Positions 34,039 through 45,120 of a DNA stretch of 64,000 nt are shown here, piece by piece. Origin of the DNA: Corynebacterium auriscanis (GTDB taxonomy: Bacteria > Actinomycetota > Actinomycetes > Mycobacteriales > Mycobacteriaceae); assembly GCF_030408435.1 (NCBI RefSeq), contig NZ_CP047046.1:2090572-2154571 (forward strand). Direction: 5' to 3'. The position numbers were made by a program, and so were the translations under genes. The notes beneath the pieces are model-generated. The model saw nothing but the letters and a program-made list of their open reading frames with translations. It was not told the origin of the DNA and ran no database searches. Position 1 is the stretch's first letter, and the number at the start of each line of letters is the position of its first letter.

Positions 34039-35934
34039 GCGCCAGCGCGCTCCTTTACACACCAGCAAAAACGCTCCCGGTTCATCGGTACTGATCTGCA
34101 TGCGCGCGTAACGCTTCCCCGCGGCCCACCATTGCTCGTCGACAGGCCACGGGCCAGCCCAACCGGTGATCGCAAAATTCCGCCCGCCCCACCGTAAGTG
34201 CTCGGGTTTTCCGCTGAGCACCCCTCGCCCCGTGACGTATACTGCCTGACCATCGCCATCCAACACCGTCACTCTTGCCGCTGGGTGGCGAGCAGAAGGT
34301 GCAGACAGTTCATCGGCACCTTTCCTAGCCGTTTTGGCTCCTATCACCGAAGGCAATGGCGCCAGCAGTTCACCGCGCCAGGATCGCGTACTGAGTGCCT
34401 TCACTTCCTCTGGGTCCTCCTCACCATAGGGCACAGTCACCACCCGTCCCGCCACGGCACGGCCACCACACGGAATCGGTCGCAGCACCGCGTTAATTCC
34501 GATCAATGCTTGTGCGCGCCCCGCCGCTGCTCGTGCCGCACGGACACCTTCATCCGGCCCTCCCCACAACCCAGGCATGATGCTTCCCGCCGGAACAGTT
34601 TCCACCGGTACCAGCTCAATCGCAGTAATGCCGACTGTGCCGTCACCGTCCCAATGGTCCCCGTCGAATCCATCACTCGCCTCGGGCTCACTGTTCCCGG
34701 CATACTCACTACGCCCGGCAATTCCGTCACGCCTAGCAAGCTCGTCTCCCCCGGCATACCCACCAGGCCCGGGGACTCCTTGAGTCCTTCGCGCGCCACG
34801 CATCCGGGTTATCCACCCGTCCAGCTGCCACCGCACGCGCTGGGCGGTTTCCTTTTCGTTCAGCGGTTCCCGGCAGCGCCACACTCGCTCAATTTCGGTT
34901 GGTCCGGTGTATCCCGCTGGTGCATTGATCCGCGCTCGCACCGCCAACCGCAAACACACATCACCTGCTGCGAATAGTTCTTCATGTAATCGCCCGGCGG
35001 CTTGCCGTGCCACGAATGCCGCGGTTTCCGTACTCGTGATGGGGCTTTCCACCTCATGCACCACCTGCATGGGCACTGTCACTTGGCGCGGAGCTACCTC
35101 TCGGCTGGGCTGGCCACTAGCAATGCGATGCCACTCCACCGCTTCCTGTCCAAACCGTGCCGCCACATCCGACCTGCGCAGGGCTGCAAAATCCCGCATC
35201 GTGGCCACACCCAGTTGTCGCAACGTCTCCATCATCTCGCGTGGCCCATGCAGGGCAGGTTCAATGCACAGCGCCTCGATCGGCAGATCCGAAACGAACT
35301 CTCCGGACTTCCCTGGCTCCACACACTTGCCCGCGCGCGCCGCCCACGTGGCTGTCACCAGGTCATCGGCCGTCCCCGCAAGGCAATCCACCTCTGCCCG
35401 TGCCGTCGCGTTCAATAGCAACTCCACCGCACGATCCTCATCGCCATAGAATTTGGCCAACGCATGCATGGGAAAAGCCAACAACCCCGCGCGCACAGTT
35501 TCGATATGCGCAGCTACGGACTCCAATTCCACCAGCAATTCCTCATGCACCGCTGCCTGTTGTGCTGGGTCCTCCGCCGCCACGTTCAACACAGGGCAGG
35601 CCGCGAGTGCATGACGTTGCTTCATCCCTGCCCGCACACCGGCCTTCCGTGCCGACGCATTACACGCCACCACCCGATGCTCCGCAATCACCGCCGCGGG
35701 CTGCAGCACATCCCAGCCCTCTGCCCGGCTAGCTGCATACACCGGCCAATCCGGAAACCATAGCACCGTCACCCGCTGCCCGCGCTGTCCCTTCTGCTCG
35801 CGTCGCATCTGTTGCCCACTCCGTCCACTCGGCTCTCGCCCCGCACTCCGTCCACTCGGCTCTCGCCCCACACCCCTCTCCCCCAACCGCTCCTGCCCCC
35901 TCTGCCCTAGCTGACCATCGCTCGTCTTACTCAT
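34021..35934 (-). CDS. imuB: ImuB, catalytically inactive Y-family polymerase-like mutasome protein
   Basis: A 637-residue Y-family-like protein. It begins its domain with VTVLWFPDWPVYAA, where active Y polymerases have acidic metal ligands; their absence is typical for ImuB. SVIGAK and other motifs follow, and a long C-terminus ends with a WAGPWPVDEQWW segment typical of actinobacterial ImuB. ImuB links DnaE2 and ImuA' to the sliding clamp. A Gly/Asp-rich insertion lies near residues 395-430. The start overlaps the imuA' stop by ATGA. The N-terminal 50 residues are a Gly/Arg/Gln-rich repeat-like extension (GREPSGRSAGREPSGRS). Confidence 0.9.
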   Translation of the reverse strand: MSKTSDGQLGQRGQERLGERGVGREPSGRSAGREPSGRSGQQMRREQKGQRGQRVTVLWFPDWPVYAASRAEGWDVLQPAAVIAEHRVVACNASARKAGVRAGMKQRHALAACPVLNVAAEDPAQQAAVHEELLVELESVAAHIETVRAGLLAFPMHALAKFYGDEDRAVELLLNATARAEVDCLAGTADDLVTATWAARAGKCVEPGKSGEFVSDLPIEALCIEPALHGPREMMETLRQLGVATMRDFAALRRSDVAARFGQEAVEWHRIASGQPSREVAPRQVTVPMQVVHEVESPITSTETAAFVARQAAGRLHEELFAAGDVCLRLAVRARINAPAGYTGPTEIERVWRCREPLNEKETAQRVRWQLDGWITRMRGARRTQGVPGPGGYAGGDELARRDGIAGRSEYAGNSEPEASDGFDGDHWDGDGTVGITAIELVPVETVPAGSIMPGLWGGPDEGVRAARAAAGRAQALIGINAVLRPIPCGGRAVAGRVVTVPYGEEDPEEVKALSTRSWRGELLAPLPSVIGAKTARKGADELSAPSARHPAARVTVLDGDGQAVYVTGRGVLSGKPEHLRWGGRNFAITGWAGPWPVDEQWWAAGKRYARMQISTDEPGAFLLVCKGARWRIEATY

Positions 35935-36764
35935 TGCGCCACCTGCTCCGGCATCGCAGCCACGTCACTACTTTTACCCTGCACCGCCGTGCGCCTTCTC
36001 AGGTAACGTGCACTACTTACCGCCCGCTCAGCTACATCGCCCTTTTTATCCGACGCCACCCCGCGCTCCCCAGCCTCAACCACATCCCAGCTCTCGCCAA
36101 TCACCGCATGTACTGTCCGCGGGGGCTGGGATTTGCCCCACGCTTTCACCGTTAATTCCACAGCCTTCACCCGCCCCGAGCCCTTCCCTAGCCCGCGCAC
36201 ACCGGTAATTTGCCAATTGACATGCAACCGCGCACCCGGCCACTGTGCACCACACACCACAAGCGCACATTCGCTCTTACGCAATCGCGCCTCAATGGGG
36301 CGCACATACGTCGGAGCCAGCCGCCCCGCAGCATCCATTCCATCCGAAGCCACCGGGTGATACAGAATCACGTCCATACCTTCAGCCAAAGTCCCGAGGA
36401 CGGCAGCGGTGTGCGGCGTGGCGTCGGGAATAAAAACCACACGCTCTAAGTCGCCACCTGCCGCATCGATGGCTGCCAGCGCCAAAGAAGGATAGTTAAC
36501 AATCGCCACACAATTGCCCTGTGCGGTAGCGGCGGCCACACAATGGATCAGCGCCGCAGGACAATTCTCGACCTGACTAACTGCTCCCCGAGCGAACCCT
36601 TGCCCAGCGAGCGCGTCACGTAACCACAACGGCACGTGCACAGAAGTAGGTTCAGCTATACCCGCCTGTGCTGCCGTTGCATTGGCCGAACCACCACCTT
36701 CAATCAGCTGTATTTTTGCACGTAGATCCTCGATAGCATTATCGAACGCGGCAGCATTCACCAT
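35931..36764 (-). CDS. imuA': ImuA' mutasome accessory protein
   Basis: About 277 residues. It has the RecA-like layout of ImuA'-type proteins: PLWLRDALAGQGFARGAVSQVENCPAALIH, where a P-loop would stand, and later VVCGAQWPGARLHVNWQITG. In mycobacteria ImuA' binds ImuB and is needed for DnaE2 mutagenesis. ATG 36764 is preferred because AGAGAGGGG lies upstream of it; a GTG at 36791 is open in frame. It is the first gene of the imuA'-imuB pair, with a LexA-like box about 200 bases upstream. Confidence 0.82.
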   Translation of the reverse strand: MVNAAAFDNAIEDLRAKIQLIEGGGSANATAAQAGIAEPTSVHVPLWLRDALAGQGFARGAVSQVENCPAALIHCVAAATAQGNCVAIVNYPSLALAAIDAAGGDLERVVFIPDATPHTAAVLGTLAEGMDVILYHPVASDGMDAAGRLAPTYVRPIEARLRKSECALVVCGAQWPGARLHVNWQITGVRGLGKGSGRVKAVELTVKAWGKSQPPRTVHAVIGESWDVVEAGERGVASDKKGDVAERAVSSARYLRRRTAVQGKSSDVAAMPEQVAQ

Positions 36765-36960
36765 GGCACGCTTCACCCCTCTCTTTGACACTGATTAATT
36801 TCATAATCGCTAACAAACTGGGATTGTTTCCGGCTTTATGTGTTGCCACATGCGTTTTTATGGCTCATGAGATGTGCGCCCATTCCCTACTTGCCACAGC
36901 TCATACTATAAAGTCGCTTCAGACAACGAAGGAGAAAAAGCGCTTCCGCACCCTCATTAA

Positions 36961-36976
36961 TCGAACGTCCGTTCTC
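36961..36976. promoter_or_regulatory. LexA/SOS box upstream of imuA'-imuB
   Basis: TCGAACGTCCGTTCTC matches TCGAAC-N4-GTTCGA at 10 of 12 defined positions. It lies about 200 bases upstream of the imuA' ATG on the only promoter-sized gap before the pair. Together with the box before dnaE2, it places the whole mutasome under SOS control (inference). Confidence 0.65.
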
Positions 36977-37014
36977 ATTTAGAGATAGCGTAATCCCGCC
37001 ACGTGGCCAGCGCA

Positions 37015-37284
37015 ACCCTCGAGAACAAGCCCCCCACAGAGACCAACAGGTCCCCCCCAAAAAACCAGCCGAGTTTTAGCAGAGTCCGACAAACCCCACA
37101 GAGACCAGTACACCCCACCGAGTCCGACACCCCCCACTGAGAACAACAAACCCCCGCAGAGTCCCGCAGTGCCCCTTGCAGCCACCCCCTCGCTCGCCGA
37201 TACCCGCACCGCAGCCCGATACCAGCCCTCACCGGCATTCACGAACCTTGCAGGCACCCCCTAGCTCGCCGATACCCGCACCGG
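37015..37284. repeat. Degenerate intergenic repeat tract
   Basis: A C/A-rich stretch with recurrent CCCCACAGAGACCA- and GAGTCCGACA-like words (37015-37170), then two copies of a 37-base unit starting CTTGCAG and containing GCTCGCCGATACCCGCACCG at about 37175-37211 and 37247-37283. No gene is seen. Confidence 0.65.
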
Positions 37285-37318
37285 CCATTATTGGTGCAGG
37301 GCAACCAGCAGATCTACA

Positions 37319-37753
37319 GTGAAAGGCATGAACGCTAGCGCCCCAGTCATCCAACCCCCACTACCCGTTCGCCTAGTTGGGTCCGCATTACTCGGACTTG
37401 CCGTCGCCTCCATGGCCACGCCATTGCCAAACGGAATCAAGGTTGTCATCCTCATTCTTGCTGTAGGTGGGGCCATGATGTACACATTCAGCCACCCCTA
37501 TCGCCGCACTGTGCGCGCCGAGGTAGAAAAGCGCGGGGAGCGCTACCGCACGAGCGTTAACCAACTGATCCCCCTATTTCCACTATGGCTGGCGCTTATG
37601 ATCCTGCCTGCATTCATGCTTAATTCGTGGATAGCCGCCCTGGTGATTACTATCCTCGCCGGCGGATACGCATGGATGGTGTACCCGCACATCGATGGCA
37701 CCCAACACATTCGCCCGGTGGGGTCCGGCCGGGGTGGCGTCGATAAAAAATAG
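37319..37753 (+). CDS. Small membrane protein
   Basis: 144 residues from GTG 37319 (or ATG 37328). Four hydrophobic helices in two pairs: LVGSALLGLAVASMA, VVILILAVGGAMMYTF, LIPLFPLWLALMILPAFML and IAALVITILAGGYAWMV, separated by a charged loop EVEKRGERYRTS. No domain is recognised. It runs convergently toward the secreted-protein gene with a shared terminator between. Confidence 0.65.
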   Translation: MKGMNASAPVIQPPLPVRLVGSALLGLAVASMATPLPNGIKVVILILAVGGAMMYTFSHPYRRTVRAEVEKRGERYRTSVNQLIPLFPLWLALMILPAFMLNSWIAALVITILAGGYAWMVYPHIDGTQHIRPVGSGRGGVDKK

Positions 37754-37777
37754 AGGCAGCGAGGGTTAAAACAAAGA

Positions 37778-37807
37778 CCTCAGGCCGGGCCACAGCCCAA
37801 CCTGAGG
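37778..37807. terminator. Bidirectional terminator hairpin
   Basis: CCTCAGG and CCTGAGG form the outer stem, with GGGC/GCCC inside. It lies between two convergent genes and can serve both. Confidence 0.75.
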
Positions 37808-37849
37808 TGATAGAACCGGCCCATGACAGGCGCGGATCCCATAGGGCAA

Positions 37850-38578
37850 CTACTTACCCAAGCTACCCATAGCCGAAGGGGAGCTGGAGGAAGAACCGGA
37901 GCTAGAACCACTAGGAGCGGCAGCCTTGGATACCTCGATCGGCGTAGCGTTATTGAAAACCTTGTAAGGGGTGATCGCAGAACCAACGCGAGCGCCCGCG
38001 CCGTGCTTGTACGTGCCCTCAGCAGAAGGTGCGCGGTAAGTGAAGTCCACAATCACTGGCTTCGAAGGAGAAACGAATGGTGCCTGAGGAATGATCAGTC
38101 CATCCTTCCAGCTCACGCGAACCTCAGTGTTATCACCGGCAGGAACTACCGCGTACTCGTTCTGCTTAAGTACCGCAGGGGAATCGCCGAGCAGGCCGGA
38201 CTTAATGCGCTCAACCTTGGTGAGAGTGAAGCCCTTGGGCATGACATTAACGATCTCGTCAACACGGGTCTGATTATTACTCTTACCCTGAATCTCCACA
38301 CGGACCTTCACCTCGGCACCTGGGGTGACCTTGGTAGCACCGAAAGTCTGCTTATAAACGTTAACGTTCCATGCTGGGCCCCCAACCTCGCCCAACAGGT
38401 CACGCTGCCCCTTCGGAACCTCCAAATCAGGCTTGGAGGAGCCAAGGGCACTGCCACCACCAAGGAGGCCACTGATGGATCCCATTGCATCGGCAGCGGA
38501 TGCCACACCGGCTCCACCCATCGCGATTGCTGCGGATACGGAGACGGCAGTAAGTGAGTGAACGATCTTGCGGGTCAT
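37850..38578 (-). CDS. Secreted protein of unknown function with Ser-rich tail
   Basis: About 242 residues from ATG 38578; the longer open frame upstream lacks a signal. MTRKIVHSLTAVSVSAAIAMGGAGVASA is a clear Sec signal. The mature protein has no cysteine, a predicted beta-rich middle (VKVRVEIQGKSN ... VRVSWKDGLIIPQAPFVSP ... VIVDFTYRAP) resembling surface immunoglobulin-like folds, and a C-terminal Ser/Gly low-complexity tail. It is the last gene on the minus strand after guaA, with its own 180-base upstream gap. No family is recognised. Confidence 0.7.
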   Translation of the reverse strand: MTRKIVHSLTAVSVSAAIAMGGAGVASAADAMGSISGLLGGGSALGSSKPDLEVPKGQRDLLGEVGGPAWNVNVYKQTFGATKVTPGAEVKVRVEIQGKSNNQTRVDEIVNVMPKGFTLTKVERIKSGLLGDSPAVLKQNEYAVVPAGDNTEVRVSWKDGLIIPQAPFVSPSKPVIVDFTYRAPSAEGTYKHGAGARVGSAITPYKVFNNATPIEVSKAAAPSGSSSGSSSSSPSAMGSLGK

Positions 38579-38759
38579 GTACAGCGACCTCTTTCTTATG
38601 TCAGAAGGGAAAGGCACAGCAATCCACAGTTGTGATCTGCACCACGTTCGACTCTGACAATACAACCCAAAAAGTTATTAATTCAATAAAAGGTTTTGTT
38701 CGAAAGAGAAAACCATATACTTCCCCCCTTAAGGGGGTAAGGGTCACATCAACGTGGTT

Positions 38760-40352
38760 TTACTCCCACTCGATCGTTCCCGGCGGCTTGGAAGTGACGT
38801 CCAAGACCACGCGGTTAACTTCCTCCACCTCGTTGGTAATGCGGGTAGAGATACGCTCCAGAACCTCGTAAGGCACGCGGGTCCAGTCGGCTGTCATGGC
38901 ATCTTCACTGGACACCGGACGCAAAACGATCGGGTGACCATAGGTCCGGCCATCACCCTGGACACCCACCGACCGAACATCGGCCAGTAGAACTACTGGA
39001 CATTGCCAGATGACGTTATCCAAACCCGCGGCCGTGAGCTCTGCGCGGGCGATTGCATCTGCCGCACGAAGGGTCTCCAACCGATCTTCCGTGACCTCCC
39101 CAATAATGCGGATACCTAGGCCGGGACCCGGGAACGGCTGGCGAGCGACGATTTCTTCTGGCAGGCCCAATTCACGACCAACCGCGCGAACCTCGTCCTT
39201 GAACAGCAAGCGCAGGGGTTCGACTAGTTCGAACTCCACGTCGTCTGGCAGACCGCCAACGTTGTGGTGACTCTTAATGTTGGCGGTACCACTGCCCCCT
39301 CCAGACTCCACGACGTCTGGGTACAACGTGCCCTGAACCAGGAAATCTACCGTGGAGCCGTCCGGTGCCGATTCCAAAACCTCGGTAACCGCACGCTCGA
39401 AGGAACGGATGAACTCCGCACCGATGGCCTTGCGCTTTGCCTCTGGTTCGGTCACTCCAGCCAGCTTGGCTAAGAAGGCCTCTTTCTCGTGGGCAGTGAC
39501 TAGCTTCGCGCCCGTCGCTGCCACGAAGTCCTTCTCCACCTGTTCGCGCTCGCCCTGGCGCAGCAGGCCGTGATCTACAAACACGCACGTCAGGCGATCA
39601 CCGATAGCGCGCTGTACCAGCGCCGCCGCTACAGCGGAATCCACACCACCGGACAGACCACAGATGGCACGGCCTTCGGGGCCAACCTGCTCGCGTACTT
39701 GCTCAATGAGTTGCTCAGCAATGTTGCCTGCGGTCCACGTGGGCTGCAAAGCGGCGGTGTCCAGCAGGAATCGGCGGAGCACTTCTTGTCCCTTGGGAGA
39801 GTGCAGAACCTCTGGGTGGTACTGCACACCGGCCATGCGCTTTTCGGGGCATTCAAACGCCGCCACAGGTGCGCCTTCAGTAGTGGCGGTCACCGTGAAC
39901 CCCTCAGGCGCCTCCGAAACAGAATCACCGTGGCTCATCCACACAGGCTGCGTGGCACCCATGCCCTCATGCAGTTGTCCGCCGCGAATGGACATATCCG
40001 TGCGACCATATTCCCGTAGGCCCGTCTTGGCCACGGTTCCGCCTAGCGCGTTGGTCATAGCCTGGAAGCCGTAGCAAATGCCGAACACGGGGATCCCCAG
40101 ATCCAGCAGGCCCTCCTGAAGTGCCGGGGCACCGTCGGCATACACGGAAGATGGACCGCCGGACAGGATCAGGGCGGCTGGGTTTTTTGCCTTGACCTCT
40201 TCGGCGGTCATCGTGTGCGGAACAACCTCGGAGTACAAGTTGACCTCACGCACGCGACGGGCGATCAGCTGGGCATATTGCGCACCGAAGTCGACAACCA
40301 GGACTGGCTGTGGAGTGCTGGGATTTTCTGTCTGAGTCACGTGTAACACCAT
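38760..40352 (-). CDS. guaA: GMP synthase (glutamine-hydrolysing)
   Basis: 530 residues. The N-terminal class I glutamine amidotransferase has the nucleophile cysteine in FGICYGFQ (about residue 93) and YHPEV with the histidine. The ATP pyrophosphatase domain has the P-loop GLSGGVDSA, and the C-terminal dimerisation domain includes [13 protein letters not shown]. It converts XMP to GMP with glutamine and ATP, the last step of GMP synthesis, acting after GuaB encoded nearby. A GTG at 40340 is an alternative start. Confidence 0.96.
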   Translation of the reverse strand: MVLHVTQTENPSTPQPVLVVDFGAQYAQLIARRVREVNLYSEVVPHTMTAEEVKAKNPAALILSGGPSSVYADGAPALQEGLLDLGIPVFGICYGFQAMTNALGGTVAKTGLREYGRTDMSIRGGQLHEGMGATQPVWMSHGDSVSEAPEGFTVTATTEGAPVAAFECPEKRMAGVQYHPEVLHSPKGQEVLRRFLLDTAALQPTWTAGNIAEQLIEQVREQVGPEGRAICGLSGGVDSAVAAALVQRAIGDRLTCVFVDHGLLRQGEREQVEKDFVAATGAKLVTAHEKEAFLAKLAGVTEPEAKRKAIGAEFIRSFERAVTEVLESAPDGSTVDFLVQGTLYPDVVESGGGSGTANIKSHHNVGGLPDDVEFELVEPLRLLFKDEVRAVGRELGLPEEIVARQPFPGPGLGIRIIGEVTEDRLETLRAADAIARAELTAAGLDNVIWQCPVVLLADVRSVGVQGDGRTYGHPIVLRPVSSEDAMTADWTRVPYEVLERISTRITNEVEEVNRVVLDVTSKPPGTIEWE

Positions 40353-40376
40353 ACCTAACTAGAAAACGAAGCCCGT

Positions 40377-40796
40377 CTAGCGCTCTTGGAACTTAGTTTT
40401 GTACCAATTCATTGAATCGGGGTGGAAACATAGCGCTAGGCTCACCAAGGCCAGCAGCCCCATGGGAACAGCCAGCCACAGTGCACCGGATTTCACCACG
40501 GTCACCGTGATCAGCGCCAAAATCACATTGGTCAGCACGAGGCCCGAATGCCCGAACGTTTTGCCTTTGATGATCAGTCCACCGAAGACAATGAACATAA
40601 GGAAGTACAACCCCACCATTACTCCGGTTACGGGGACATTCATTTCCACGCCGGCGTCGCCCTCAATAGGACGGTAACCCGCGTAAAGCGCAACGGCGCC
40701 CACCAAGCCGATCCCACCGATAGCGATTGCAAGCATCGACAATGCGGCCAGCGTGGCTGGCAGTTTCGCCGTCAGCCGCATCCACACATCTTTCAC
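40377..40796 (-). CDS. Small membrane protein in the gua operon
   Basis: About 139 residues from GTG 40796, which has AGGGG about 11 bases upstream; the longer frame to 40868 would overlap guaB3 by 58 bases. Four membrane helices (LAALSMLAIAIGGIGLVGAVAL, VMVGLYFLMFIVFGGLII, LVLTNVILALITVTVV, LAVPMGLLALVSLALCF). It sits between guaB3 and guaA on the same strand. Membrane proteins are common at this position in corynebacteria, but no function is known. Confidence 0.75.
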   Translation of the reverse strand: MKDVWMRLTAKLPATLAALSMLAIAIGGIGLVGAVALYAGYRPIEGDAGVEMNVPVTGVMVGLYFLMFIVFGGLIIKGKTFGHSGLVLTNVILALITVTVVKSGALWLAVPMGLLALVSLALCFHPDSMNWYKTKFQER

Positions 40797-40810
40797 GTTG
40801 TAACGCGCCC

Positions 40811-41950
40811 CTATACTCGAACGGCCAGCTCGGCCTTCTGGAAACTCTTCAAATCCGTGTAGCCACACTTTGCCATGGAACGGCGCAACCCACCGACGAG
40901 GTTCTCCTCACCCCATGGGTTCGGAGTAGGGCCGAACAAAACCTGCTCAAGGCTGAGGTCCGCGCGGGGTTCGGTGGGCAGCACCTGGCCACGAGGTGCC
41001 TTCGGGTGCGCCGCCGTAGATGGCCAGTAAACACCCTTGCCACCCGCGGTCCGAGCCGCTGCAAGGGGAGCTCCCAACGCCACTGCATCCGCACCGCACG
41101 CGATGGCCTTGGCAACATCACCGGATGTTCGCAATTCCGAATCGGCAATGACGTGCACATACCGGCCACCGGTTTCATCCAAGTAGTCGCGGCGCGCAGC
41201 TGCGGCATCGGCGATCGCCGTAGCCATGGGGACATCGATGCCGAGGCTATCGTTGTTGGTTGTTTCGCCAGATCCCACAACGACGCCCGCTGCTCCCGTG
41301 CGCATGAGGTGCATAGCAGTCGTGTAATCGACCACTCCTCCGGCGATGACGGGAACGTCCAGCGAACCGATAAACTCACGGAGATCGAGGGGTTCGCCAT
41401 CGCGATGCACATGCTCCGCGGAAATCAGCGTACCCTGCACGATCAGCAGGTCGATTCCACCTTTGATGATCGCGGGCGCCAGCTGACGAGCTTGCTGCGG
41501 AGATACGCGAACACCGAATTGAACGCCCGAATCGCGAACGATCTGCAAGCGCTCGGTGAGTAGATCCAGATCCAGCGGTTGCGCGTGCAGCTTCTGCAGA
41601 ACTTCGTTGCCACCGCACAGGTTCCCCGTCAGAGCGTCCTCTAGGGCCCCCGCGGCGTCGATAACCTGCTGCAACGCACCGTCAAGATCCTCAGCTCGCC
41701 CCCACAAGCCTTCAGCGTTGATGACCGGCAAGCCACCCAGGTTGCCAAATTCAATGGCGAATTCCGGCGTGACCAGGGCATCGGTAGGATGCGTCATGAC
41801 GGGGATGCCGAAGTTATAGGCATCGATCCGCCACGTCGTATCTACATCGTGCGACGACCGGGTTCGCCGAGTGGGAACGATGTCGATCTGATGTAGGCCG
41901 TAAACACGTCGAGCGGAACGACCCCGGCCGATATCAACGTAATCCTGCAT
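40811..41950 (-). CDS. guaB3: GuaB3 family IMP dehydrogenase-related protein
   Basis: 379 residues with the IMPDH/GMP reductase TIM barrel but no CBS domains. It begins VDIGRGRSARRVYGLHQIDIVPTRRTRSS, typical of GuaB3. The segment with GGVVDYTTAMHLMRTGAAGVVVGSG is the phosphate-binding loop. The actinobacterial GuaB3 is conserved beside guaB; its catalytic role is uncertain and may be regulatory. It follows guaB by 44 bases. Confidence 0.93.
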   Translation of the reverse strand: MQDYVDIGRGRSARRVYGLHQIDIVPTRRTRSSHDVDTTWRIDAYNFGIPVMTHPTDALVTPEFAIEFGNLGGLPVINAEGLWGRAEDLDGALQQVIDAAGALEDALTGNLCGGNEVLQKLHAQPLDLDLLTERLQIVRDSGVQFGVRVSPQQARQLAPAIIKGGIDLLIVQGTLISAEHVHRDGEPLDLREFIGSLDVPVIAGGVVDYTTAMHLMRTGAAGVVVGSGETTNNDSLGIDVPMATAIADAAAARRDYLDETGGRYVHVIADSELRTSGDVAKAIACGADAVALGAPLAAARTAGGKGVYWPSTAAHPKAPRGQVLPTEPRADLSLEQVLFGPTPNPWGEENLVGGLRRSMAKCGYTDLKSFQKAELAVRV

Positions 41951-41994
41951 GGGTTTGTCAGCTTCCTTTGGCGACTAGCGATGTGAGTGAAAAA

Positions 41995-43545
<1,551 letters not shown>

Positions 43546-43644
43546 TCATTACATCGCGCTGGGTATCCTGACTGCCTCTTAGGATAACCCCTCGATCGAC
43601 AATTCAGTTATTCGTAGGTGTGCGCAGAAGGTACGGTGTGAGGT

Positions 43645-44043
43645 GTGAGTACCAACAACTTCGAGATGCCCCCGGATCCTTTCGCGGACGATCCCAATGA
43701 TCCCGCCTCGTTTCTTGAACCCGATGAGGAATTCGCTCCCCTCAGTTCGGAAGAAAAGTCGGCACTCAAGCAAGACCTAGCCAACGTGCGGGAATTCCGC
43801 GCAATGCTGGAACCACGTGGGGTTAGGGGGATTACTATGCTGTGTGAGGATTGCGAAGAACCCCACTTTTATGATTGGGAAATCATTGTCTCCAACTTGA
43901 CCAGCATGTTGGAGCATAACTCCATGCCAGTTCACGAACCCAGCGCGAAGCCAAACCCCGATCTTTACGTTACGTGGGATTACTGCCTGGGTTATGCCGA
44001 TGCGTGCCGCTTTGCATTCCGCATGGGACTTGGTGGCTTTTAA
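43645..44043 (+). CDS. DUF5319 family protein
   Basis: 132 residues from GTG 43645. Acidic N-terminus (MPPDPFADDPNDPASFLEPDEE), then a conserved CEDCEEPHFYDWEIIVSNL with a CxxC pair and HEPSAKPNPDLYVTWDYCLGYADACRF. The matching mycobacterial gene is Rv3412, in the same place between guaB2 and sigD. Function unknown; the cysteines suggest metal binding. Confidence 0.9.
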   Translation: MSTNNFEMPPDPFADDPNDPASFLEPDEEFAPLSSEEKSALKQDLANVREFRAMLEPRGVRGITMLCEDCEEPHFYDWEIIVSNLTSMLEHNSMPVHEPSAKPNPDLYVTWDYCLGYADACRFAFRMGLGGF

Positions 44044-44095
44044 TAGCTTCTGATCTTAAGCTCGCACCGCAGCTGCCCCAATGAGGGTGTTTTAC

Positions 44096-45049
44096 CTAGG
44101 ATCCACGCGGCGGGTGCTGCTGCCCCGGCGCCGGCACCGGAGCTGGCGCCGGTGGCTGGGTCATGGACTTAGGAGTACTAGTATCCGTCGGTGTCTTCGA
44201 CGTGCTGGTGGGCGATCCACCCAACATCGGTGCATTCAATCCTGGGATCTCAGGCTCAGTAAACTCACCATACGCAGGGTGCTCGCCACCATCCTTTTCA
44301 CGCATCTTCTGGGCGACCGCCGGTGGAGGGGTATAACCCGGCAACCTGGTTACCCTGGGATCCTCCAGCGCCTGGTTTAATCCGTCGGACAATTTCTCGG
44401 CATCCGTACGGCTCTCGGTGGGGTTAACTTCAGATTCGCGACTCTTCGTGGGCGATGGGCTTTCCTTGTGGTGTTTCCTATCGCGCATTGCAGGGGCTCC
44501 TTGCCCCTCCCGGTCCGCTTTGCCTGAATTAGGCGATCCACTAGCACCATTCGTGCCTTGACCCGACCCATTCGTAGCCTGCGGGGACGTCTGTTCCGAG
44601 GTAACGTCACTATCCGGGCCAGCCTGAGTGATCTTATGCCCAGTTACTGGCTGGGAGTGCTGATAGGCGGCGTAACCCAACCCACCCACGGCAATCGCAG
44701 CAGCCACCCCGCCCGCGATGAGCAAGGTGGTCATGGATGCCCCACCTGCAGCAGCTACATGTGCGCGGCGCTTCCAACGACGCTTGTTCTTAGCAGCAGC
44801 GGCGCCCGCAATGGGAACCACAGTTTCTTCGGGCGCATCGCCGTCAATATCGCTTGTATCAAGCTGCGGCGCAGGCGGAATAGAGGTGTCCGCTTCGCTG
44901 CGAGCACGAGCTAGAAGCTCGTAAAGAGGATCACAGTGTCCCTGCTCAAAGACATTTTCACCGCGACCGAGGGCGTCGACAATGCGGTCTACCGCCTGAA
45001 TTTCCACGAAGTCGTCCCCCGTCCCGTGAAAATCGTCGTTGTGAGTCAT
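44096..45049 (-). CDS. rsdA: RsdA-like anti-sigma-D factor
   Basis: 317 residues. The N-terminal cytoplasmic part (TGDDFVEIQAVDRIVDALGRGE) corresponds to the sigma-binding part of RsdA. One membrane helix (AGGASMTTLLIAGGVAAAIAVGG region, about residues 102-127) follows, then a long external Ser/Pro/Glu-rich tail. It is 71 bases after sigD on the same strand. RsdA holds SigD at the membrane until regulated proteolysis. The identification rests on position and layout, since sequence conservation in this family is low. Confidence 0.8.
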   Translation of the reverse strand: MTHNDDFHGTGDDFVEIQAVDRIVDALGRGENVFEQGHCDPLYELLARARSEADTSIPPAPQLDTSDIDGDAPEETVVPIAGAAAAKNKRRWKRRAHVAAAGGASMTTLLIAGGVAAAIAVGGLGYAAYQHSQPVTGHKITQAGPDSDVTSEQTSPQATNGSGQGTNGASGSPNSGKADREGQGAPAMRDRKHHKESPSPTKSRESEVNPTESRTDAEKLSDGLNQALEDPRVTRLPGYTPPPAVAQKMREKDGGEHPAYGEFTEPEIPGLNAPMLGGSPTSTSKTPTDTSTPKSMTQPPAPAPVPAPGQQHPPRGS

Positions 45050-45120
45050 GCTCAGGGCCCTTTTCTCTAAGAAGTGTCGTCCGGATTATAAGCGAAGCTC
45101 TCGCACAATACGCCGGCTTT

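Noticed and set aside
36785..36982. Plus-strand ORF of 65 codons opposite the imuA' leader
   Set aside because: Weak start, no ribosome-binding site, and it overlaps the imuA' promoter region with the SOS box. It is probably chance.
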